A stretch of DNA of 10,760 nucleotides from Myxococcales bacterium. GTDB lineage: Bacteria > Myxococcota_A > Polyangia > Nannocystales > Nannocystaceae. Each line of letters begins with the position of its first letter. Position 1 is the first letter of the stretch. The stretch lies in the NCBI GenBank assembly GCA_020431135.1, contig JAGQIT010001427.1, positions 1-10,760 of the forward strand, given 5' to 3'. Below are positions 6,721 through 10,760 of this stretch, piece by piece. The position numbers were made by a program, and so were the translations under genes. Under the pieces are notes generated by a model. That model was not told the origin of the DNA. It did no database searches and saw only the letters and a list, made by a program, of their open reading frames with translations.

Positions 6721-8463
6721 TCAGAGCTTGTGGAAGCGCGGCGGCATCGGCACGCCCTGCTCACGCAGCGTCCGCAGGAAGCGCGACAGGGAGATCGTCG
6801 ACTTGAACTCCGTCGTCCCGTCACCCGCCTTGCCGGCGGTGAAGAGCGGTCGGTACTCGATGGTCCCGTCGGCGTGGACGTGCGGCTCGATGATCTCGAG
6901 GACCTGCATCGCCTCGGCGTTGACGCCCGAGTTTAGGCGGACGACGACGTCGATCGCGTGGGCCAGCGACACCGTCAGCGGCTGGAGGGCGCCCCCGGCC
7001 ATCGTCGAGCCGAGCGCCGCGAGGCGGGTCAGGGCGTGCGCGGCGTTGATACCCCACAGCGAGACGACCGCGCCGCGGCTCGCCCCGGCGATCGCGTCGA
7101 TCACCGCGGCCGCGTCCTGCTGGCCGCACTGCTGGCTGACGAGCTGATCGAGGCCGCCGCGCAGGAGCACGCCGAGGACGCTCGACAGATCGATCGTGTC
7201 CGAAGGATCCTTGAGGCGGCGGACCTGCACCCAGCCGCGGTGGCCGTGGCTCAGGCGCCCGGTGTCGGAGATGCAGGCGACGCGCAGCGTGTCCGGGATC
7301 TCGTTGACTACGGCCCGCATGAAGCGATCGAGGTTGACCCCGCCGCTGGCGCAGACGACGACGCGCCGGCACTCGCGGAGCATCAGCGCCAGGAGCTCGC
7401 GCATGTCGGCGCTGAGCACCTGCTCCTGGACCAGGGCCGCGAGGCTGTTGGCGTCGGTGCGGATCCGCCGGAGGCTGAGCACCGGGGTCTTGGCCGCGTG
7501 CGGCGGCAGGACGGCGTAGAGGTAGAAGCCGTGCTCGACGATCCCCTCGAGGACCTGGGCGCCCTCGACGAGGAGGCCGCGCTTGCGGGCGATCCGGCGG
7601 ATCGCCAGCTGCAGCGAGCGCTCGCTGGTGAAGCGCAGGTCGATGCGCTCCGCCGGACCTGTCTCTCGAATCACGTGGATCGGACCCGAGCCGACGACCT
7701 GGATCTCGCGGACCTCGTGGTCGCGCATCAGATCGCCGAGCGGCCCGTACTCGAGGAGCTCGCGGGCGATCCGCTCCTTGAGCGGCCCGACCTCGACGTT
7801 GGTGTCGAGCTGATGCGAGTCGCGGAGATCGGCGATCATCGCCTCGATCTCGGTGAGCGCCTGCTCGCGGTCGTCGTCGTAGATGTCGCTCGACTTCGAC
7901 GGATCGAGGCGCGGCACCGAGTGGAGCACGGACGTCACGATCTGGTTGGCGATCCGATCGAGGTAGGTGCTCTCGACGCCGGCCGCCGGCACGCGCTGCG
8001 CCGAGGTGAAGACGCCGCTGGTGTCGTCGACGAGCTCGACGAAGTCCGGGAGCACCTCGCCCTTCGCGGCCTCGCGCCGGCGCTTCGCCTTGGCGTCGCT
8101 CGGCGGCCGCGGCGGCTCGGGCGGGTTGATGCTCACGTCGTCGCCCTCGAGCATCAGGATGTAGTCGCCGACGTAGACGCGATCGGTGCGCTTGACGATC
8201 CGCGCCGCGGTCACCCGCCGGCCGTTTATATACGTGCCGTTGGTGCTGTCGAGGTCGAGGCACTCGACCCGACCTTCGTGGCGACGGAAGCGGAGATGGT
8301 GCTTCGAGACATTGACCCGATCGAGGACGAGATCGTTGTCGTCCTCGCGTCCAACCGAGAAGTTGTCGCCTTCGAAGGCGAAGCGCTGGGTCTGTCCCCC
8401 CTTCTCATGAACCACTACCGTAATCACCCTATTGGAGTACCCCGAACGGCCGATCCGCGACAA
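6721..8463 (-). CDS. FHA domain fused to a CpaF/TadA-like module lacking catalytic motifs
   Basis: A 580-residue protein from TTG 8463, which has GAGG 7 bases upstream. A GTG at 8427 would give MITVVVHEKGG, the usual beginning of this FHA type, and is a real alternative. FHA core: SVGREDDNDLVL (G38, R39), NVSKHHLRF (S53, H56), DSTNGTYING (N75, G76, T77), so phosphothreonine binding should be intact. Residues about 165-345 match the N-terminal half of CpaF/TadA-type secretion ATPases (LLEYGPLGDLMRDHEVREI, then AVLPPHAAKTPVLSLRRI). Where CpaF has the Walker A GGTGSGKTT this protein has CASGGVNLDR (371-380), with no P-loop Lys. The Walker B and His boxes read VSQQCGQQDA and AVVSLWGIN. Such ATPases power Tad/type IV-like pili; this one probably cannot hydrolyse ATP and may be a regulatory or structural partner. 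No pilus genes are nearby. Convergent with rsgA, with a terminator between. Confidence 0.85.
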   Translation of the reverse strand: MSRIGRSGYSNRVITVVVHEKGGQTQRFAFEGDNFSVGREDDNDLVLDRVNVSKHHLRFRRHEGRVECLDLDSTNGTYINGRRVTAARIVKRTDRVYVGDYILMLEGDDVSINPPEPPRPPSDAKAKRRREAAKGEVLPDFVELVDDTSGVFTSAQRVPAAGVESTYLDRIANQIVTSVLHSVPRLDPSKSSDIYDDDREQALTEIEAMIADLRDSHQLDTNVEVGPLKERIARELLEYGPLGDLMRDHEVREIQVVGSGPIHVIRETGPAERIDLRFTSERSLQLAIRRIARKRGLLVEGAQVLEGIVEHGFYLYAVLPPHAAKTPVLSLRRIRTDANSLAALVQEQVLSADMRELLALMLRECRRVVVCASGGVNLDRFMRAVVNEIPDTLRVACISDTGRLSHGHRGWVQVRRLKDPSDTIDLSSVLGVLLRGGLDQLVSQQCGQQDAAAVIDAIAGASRGAVVSLWGINAAHALTRLAALGSTMAGGALQPLTVSLAHAIDVVVRLNSGVNAEAMQVLEIIEPHVHADGTIEYRPLFTAGKAGDGTTEFKSTISLSRFLRTLREQGVPMPPRFHKL

Positions 8464-8470
8464 GCCGAAG

Positions 8471-8474
8471 CCTC
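8471..8474 (-). promoter_or_regulatory. Ribosome binding site supporting the TTG start at 8463
   Basis: GAGG on the minus strand, 7 bases before TTG 8463. The competing GTG at 8427 has only an AGG directly against it. This favours the longer product, while family alignment favours the shorter. Confidence 0.4.
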
Positions 8475-8559
8475 GCCAAACGACCGATCGCCGCGGCCCA
8501 CGGGCGATCCGCGCGGTCGCCGTGCGAGACGCGCGGTGTCGTCCCTAAACACCGTCAAG

Positions 8560-8576
8560 TGGGGCTCGAGGCCCCA
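8560..8576 (-). terminator. Hairpin directly after the CcmH-like gene
   Basis: A perfect 6-base-pair stem TGGGGC/GCCCCA with a 5-base loop lies 2 bases beyond the minus-strand stop. It separates the lipoprotein/CcmH-like unit from the FHA gene further along the same strand. The short stem and missing T-run make it a moderate call. Confidence 0.45.
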
Positions 8577-8578
8577 GC

Positions 8579-9034
8579 TCAGAAGTCGTCGACGTCGTCG
8601 AGAGCGTCCTCAAGCGCGTCGATTTCGCGCTGCGACGCGCTGAGGGTCGGCGCGGACCCGGCCGCGGCCGTCGGCGCGGACCCGGACGCGCCGCGGATCT
8701 CCGCGTCGCGCCCCTGACGGATCCACCGACGCGCCGCCAGGGCGAGCGCCGCGATCGCCAAGATCGCCGCCACAGCGGTGCCCCAGAGCACCTCTGGGCG
8801 ACCCACGTAGCCCTGGATGTCGGGGAAGCGGGCGACCAGCTCCGACTCGATCTCCTCGCGGCTCATCCCGGCCTCGGCCTTGACGAGCATCTCGTTCTCG
8901 AGCTTGCGCGCCTGCGGTGACGGGCACGTCGCGATCGTCCGCCCTGGGCAGTAGGGCGACATCAGATCGTGGCTCAGCTCGATGACGAGCTCTTCGGCCT
9001 CAGACGAGGCGCCTGGCGGCTGCGGCGACTGCAT
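8579..9034 (-). CDS. ccmH: CcmH/NrfF-like cytochrome c biogenesis protein, atypical
   Basis: A 151-residue protein. Residues 18-101 follow the CcmH pattern: LSHDLMSPYCPGRTIATCPS, then an amphipathic helix with AGMSREEIESELVARF, then a Pro-LeuTrp step (RPEVLW) into one membrane segment (about 83-101, Ala/Leu/Ile). The usual CxxC (RCPVCQ) that reduces apocytochrome thiols is replaced by Cys29 and Cys37, seven residues apart. There is no signal peptide, and none is possible by extension because an in-frame TAG (the stop of the upstream gene) lies 21 bases before the ATG. Basic residues after the membrane segment (RRWIRQGR) predict the C-terminus inside and the Cys domain outside. The C-terminal 40 residues are Ala/Ser-rich and then acidic. 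A G-run precedes the ATG. The 18-base gap to the upstream lipoprotein gene suggests an operon. Family membership is likely; thiol-redox function is uncertain. Confidence 0.75.
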   Translation of the reverse strand: MQSPQPPGASSEAEELVIELSHDLMSPYCPGRTIATCPSPQARKLENEMLVKAEAGMSREEIESELVARFPDIQGYVGRPEVLWGTAVAAILAIAALALAARRWIRQGRDAEIRGASGSAPTAAAGSAPTLSASQREIDALEDALDDVDDF

Positions 9035-9052
9035 CGAGGGCCCCCCGGGGAG

Positions 9053-9826
9053 CTAGATGTCGATCTTCTTGGCCTTGCGCTTGCCGCCGCTGCCCTTGAC
9101 CTTCTTCGCCTTGCCGGTGTTCTTCGGCGGGTGAAGGGCCTTGTAGCAGAACTTCTCGTGGGCCTCTTTTTGCTTCGGGTCCTCGAGATCCGGCTTCGGC
9201 GGGAGCTCGCCGCCGATGTTCTTCAGGTACTTGGTGATCTTGTTCTCGATGATCGTCCAGTGGGCGTCGGCCTTCTGGATCTCGGTGCGATCACTCTCGT
9301 TGTAGGCCTTGGGGTAGCCGTGCATCACGAGCTCGTGGGCCTCGAGGAAGTGGCCGATGAGCTTCGACTTCTCGAGGATCCGCGGCTCGTTGGCGAAGAG
9401 GCGCTGCTGCCAAGCGTTGATCTGCGGGATGAAGACCTGCTTGAACTGGTACCACTGCTCGTCCTCGGGGCTGCCGGGCTCGATGCCGAAGGCCTTCTCG
9501 CCCTCCTCCATCACCTTCTCGCGGTAGCACTCGAGCTCATCCCAGTAGTTGAGCATCCGCTTCAGGTTCTTCTTGTCGAACTTGTAGAGGTGCTTCTCGC
9601 CCTCGGGATCCTTGCGATCCCAGGCCTTGAGCTCCGCGTCGGTCGGCGGCGGCAGGCCGTCCGGCGGCCGCTTCTTCGGGCTCGGCTTGTACTCGTTCTT
9701 GATGAACTCCTCGTCGGCGTTGGTCTTGAGCGAGTCCTCGAGGGACTTGTGCTCCCCGCACCCCGCCACGGAGACGACAAACGCCGCGAAAATAGTGCCG
9801 ACTCCCAGACGCCAAGCTCTGCTCAT
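9053..9826 (-). CDS. Lysine-rich lipoprotein of unknown function
   Basis: A 257-residue protein. The N-terminus MSRAWRLGVG, a hydrophobic stretch and the lipobox SVAGC mark a lipoprotein with Cys23 as the lipid site. The ATG at 9826 is preceded by AGGAG with a 6-base gap, so the start is firm. The mature part is charged and mostly helical, rich in Lys, Glu, Trp and Tyr, with two other cysteines (Cys100, Cys227). Residues about 80-200 look like a helical bundle (YKFDKKNLKRMLNYWDELE; AHELVMHGYPKAYNESDRT). The last 23 residues are Lys/Gly-rich. I do not recognise a family. The next gene on the strand is the CcmH-like gene 18 bases on, so the lipoprotein may be part of an envelope thiol or haem-related step, but nothing in its own sequence shows haem binding (no CxxCH). 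Confidence 0.85.
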   Translation of the reverse strand: MSRAWRLGVGTIFAAFVVSVAGCGEHKSLEDSLKTNADEEFIKNEYKPSPKKRPPDGLPPPTDAELKAWDRKDPEGEKHLYKFDKKNLKRMLNYWDELECYREKVMEEGEKAFGIEPGSPEDEQWYQFKQVFIPQINAWQQRLFANEPRILEKSKLIGHFLEAHELVMHGYPKAYNESDRTEIQKADAHWTIIENKITKYLKNIGGELPPKPDLEDPKQKEAHEKFCYKALHPPKNTGKAKKVKGSGGKRKAKKIDI

Positions 9827-9832
9827 CCGTTA

Positions 9833-9837
9833 CTCCT
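9833..9837 (-). promoter_or_regulatory. Ribosome binding site of the lipoprotein gene
   Basis: AGGAG on the minus strand, 6 bases before ATG 9826. This is the clearest Shine-Dalgarno sequence in the window and fixes that start. Confidence 0.8.
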
Positions 9838-9855
9838 GCCCTGAGTTTGGGGGTG

Positions 9856-9885
9856 ACTGTAGCGAGGGCCGACGGGGCTTGTAAA
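9856..9885 (-). promoter_or_regulatory. Promoter candidate for the lipoprotein/CcmH-like unit
   Basis: On the minus strand TTTACA (9880-9885, 5 of 6) lies 18 bases from TACAGT (9856-9861, 4 of 6). The predicted leader is about 22 bases and contains the AGGAG. Its -35 box overlaps the palindrome at 9884-9904. Confidence 0.5.
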
Positions 9886-9904
9886 GCGCCGAGCGCTCGC
9901 GCTT
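9884..9904. promoter_or_regulatory. Imperfect palindrome between divergent promoters, operator candidate
   Basis: AAGCGC, one unpaired C, then GAGCGCTC and GCGCTT form two arms of ten paired bases around a central AGCGCT. It overlaps the minus-strand -35 (9880-9885) at one end and the plus-strand -35 (9903-9908) at the other. A regulator bound here could control both directions; no regulator gene is in the window. Confidence 0.4.
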
Positions 9905-9930
9905 GCCGCTGACGGCGAGAACCGTAGACT
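9903..9930 (+). promoter_or_regulatory. Promoter candidate for the tailed peroxiredoxin gene
   Basis: TTGCCG (9903-9908, 4 of 6) lies 16 bases from TAGACT (9925-9930, 4 of 6). Transcription would begin near 9937, giving a leader of about 50 bases that includes the hairpin at 9937-9955. Confidence 0.38.
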
Positions 9931-9936
9931 GGCGCC

Positions 9937-9955
9937 GGCGAGCCGCGCGCTCGCC
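9937..9955 (+). repeat. Hairpin at the predicted 5' end of the peroxiredoxin mRNA
   Basis: A perfect 7-base-pair stem GGCGAGC/GCTCGCC with a 5-base loop. It sits where transcription from the predicted promoter would start, so it could stabilise the mRNA 5' end or be chance in GC-rich DNA. Confidence 0.4.
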
Positions 9956-9978
9956 CTCCCCGCGCTGACCCCGTCCAC

Positions 9979-9983
9979 GGAGG
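9979..9983 (+). promoter_or_regulatory. Ribosome binding site of the tailed peroxiredoxin gene
   Basis: GGAGG, 5 bases before ATG 9989. It is a near-ideal site and shows that translation starts before the lysine-rich tail, not at the peroxiredoxin domain. Confidence 0.8.
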
Positions 9984-9988
9984 CGACC

Positions 9989-10760
9989 ATGCCACCTCGC
10001 AGCCCGAAGACCTCCCCAGCCCCCCGCGCCGCGACGACCACCCGCCGCCGCGCGAGCAAGTCCGCTGGGGGTGGCACGCGCGCCGCCACGCGCCCGAGCA
10101 CCCTCGCGCCGCGATCGAGCCCCCAGGACGCCCGCGCACCGGCCACGAAGAACGCGAAGAAGAAGGCGAAGAACGTGAAGAAGAAGACCGCCAAGAAGGC
10201 GACCGCCGCGAAGAAGGCCACCTCCAAGAAGGCCACCTCCAAGAAGGCCACCTCCAAGAAGGCCACTGCCTCCAAGAAGGCCACTGCCTCCAAGAAGGCC
10301 ACTGCCTCCAAGAAGGCCACTGCCTCCAAGAAGGCCACTGCCTCCAAGAAGGCCACTGCCTCCAAGAAGAAGGTCGCTGCCAAGAAGGCTACTGCAAGGA
10401 GCACGGACACCTCGAGGAAGAAGGCCGCTTCCATGAAGGAAGCGCCTTCCGCGAAGACAACCGCTTCAAAGAAGAAGACCGCTGCGAAGAAGACCGCCGC
10501 GAAGAGGACCGCGACCGACAAGAAATCGGCGGCCTCCGCGAAGAAGGCCGCCAAGAGGACCATGACCGAGAAGCAGACCACCGACTCGAGCGGCGGCGGA
10601 CTCCCAGCCGTCGGGGCCAAGGCGCCAAACTTCAAGCTCGAGGCCGACGACGGTGAGACCTACGCGCTGCGCGATCTCAAGGGCGAGCGCTTCATCCTCT
10701 ACTTCTACCCGCGCGACAGCACGCCGGGCTGCACCGTCGAGGCCTGCGACTTCCGCGATC
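9989..10760 (+). CDS. bcp: Histone H1-like Lys/Ala repeat tail fused to Bcp/PrxQ peroxiredoxin, 3' end beyond right edge
   Basis: One open frame of 257 codons from ATG 9989 (GGAGG 5 bases upstream) to the right edge. Residues 1-50 are Pro/Arg/Ser/Thr-rich with an RSPK motif like those of minor-groove-binding histone tails. Residues 51-200 are Lys/Ala/Thr/Ser-rich with almost no acidic residues, resembling bacterial histone H1-like proteins and the tails of AlgP or mycobacterial HupB. Residues 75-125 are perfect repeats (three KKATS, six KKATAS). After a SSGGG linker (about 199-204), residues 205-257 are the start of a thiol peroxidase: VGAKAPNFKLEADDGETY, FILYFYPRDSTPGCT, then VEACDF. Cys248 is the peroxidatic cysteine and Cys253, five residues on, matches the resolving cysteine of Bcp/PrxQ. 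These enzymes reduce hydroperoxides using thioredoxin. The tail should bind DNA or RNA and place peroxidase at the nucleoid; that is inference. The gene is truncated only by the window. Confidence 0.88.
   Translation, partial: MPPRSPKTSPAPRAATTTRRRASKSAGGGTRAATRPSTLAPRSSPQDARAPATKNAKKKAKNVKKKTAKKATAAKKATSKKATSKKATSKKATASKKATASKKATASKKATASKKATASKKATASKKKVAAKKATARSTDTSRKKAASMKEAPSAKTTASKKKTAAKKTAAKRTATDKKSAASAKKAAKRTMTEKQTTDSSGGGLPAVGAKAPNFKLEADDGETYALRDLKGERFILYFYPRDSTPGCTVEACDFRD
10211..10363 (+). repeat. In-frame tandem repeats encoding KKATS and KKATAS
   Basis: Three identical 15-base units (AAGAAGGCCACCTCC) are followed by six identical 18-base units (AAGAAGGCCACTGCCTCC), with no base differences among the six. 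All keep the reading frame. Identity even at wobble positions points to recent expansion by slippage or recombination. Confidence 0.93.

Noticed and set aside
8540..8560. Minus-strand TTGACG near 8552-8557 as a -35 for the FHA gene
   Set aside because: No acceptable -10 lies 15-19 bases downstream; only GC-rich sequence is found there.
6958..8643. Plus-strand open frame of 561 codons opposite the FHA gene
   Set aside because: It is a shadow of the FHA/CpaF-like gene, with no domain and unusual composition.
8969..9844. Leucine-rich plus-strand open frame opposite the lipoprotein and CcmH-like genes
   Set aside because: The hydrophobic look comes from the complement of Lys and Glu codons (AAG to CTT, GAG to CTC); the minus genes have a signal peptide, lipobox and Shine-Dalgarno sequence.
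9823..10635. Minus-strand frame encoding a very hydrophobic repeat protein (FLEAVA units), which resembles a membrane protein
   Set aside because: It is the exact antisense of the lysine repeats (AAGAAG to CTTCTT). The plus strand has a good ribosome binding site and joins in frame to a peroxiredoxin domain.

Overview
The window is very GC-rich, with G or C at nearly every third codon position, and carries gene types typical of large predatory or soil bacteria. These include an FHA domain fused to a CpaF/TadA-like ATPase fold, a SUKH-TPR protein, lipoproteins with carboxypeptidase-regulatory-like domains, and a lysine-rich histone H1-like tail. I infer a member of Myxococcota (a 'deltaproteobacterium'). 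That rests on gene content and base composition, not on a marker gene.

Layout, left to right. (1) 1-479, minus: 5' part of a protein with four CxxC zinc knuckles, running off the left edge. (2) 598-1800 and 1797-3614, plus: a lipoprotein with a carboxypeptidase-regulatory-like domain, overlapping by ATGA with an exported zinc-dependent phospholipase C/S1-P1-nuclease-fold protein; both end in acidic tails. (3) 3615-3911: a convergent spacer with short inverted repeats. (4) 3912-5159, minus: SUKH-like domain, TPR repeats and a Gly/Arg-rich basic tail, from a promoter that appears almost leaderless. (5) 5410-6543, plus: RsgA, the circularly permuted ribosome-assembly GTPase, with unusual G3 and G4 motifs. 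(6) 6544-6720: a convergent spacer with three hairpins. (7) 6721-8463, minus: FHA plus a CpaF/TadA-like module whose Walker A, Walker B and His-box motifs are all lost, so probably a pseudo-ATPase. (8) 9826 to 8579, minus: a two-gene unit of an unrecognised lipoprotein followed by a CcmH-like protein that lacks the CxxC motif and a signal peptide. (9) 9989 to the right edge, plus: a long Lys/Ala/Thr/Ser repeat tail fused in frame to a Bcp/PrxQ peroxiredoxin.

No single pathway links the genes. Two local units look functional: the coupled lipoprotein/phospholipase-fold pair (envelope), and the divergent arrangement of the lipoprotein-CcmH-like unit and the tailed peroxiredoxin. In the latter, both predicted -35 boxes touch one imperfect palindrome, so shared redox-related control is possible but is inference.

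The most novel items are the histone-like-tail peroxiredoxin fusion (stop codon outside the window), the FHA pseudo-secretion-ATPase and the SUKH-TPR-basic-tail protein. Other gene-free stretches are short: 480-597 (a promoter candidate), 5160-5409 (one minus-strand promoter candidate, nothing else firm), 8464-8578 (one hairpin) and 9827-9988 (divergent promoters). No tRNA, rRNA, CRISPR array or insertion sequence was seen.
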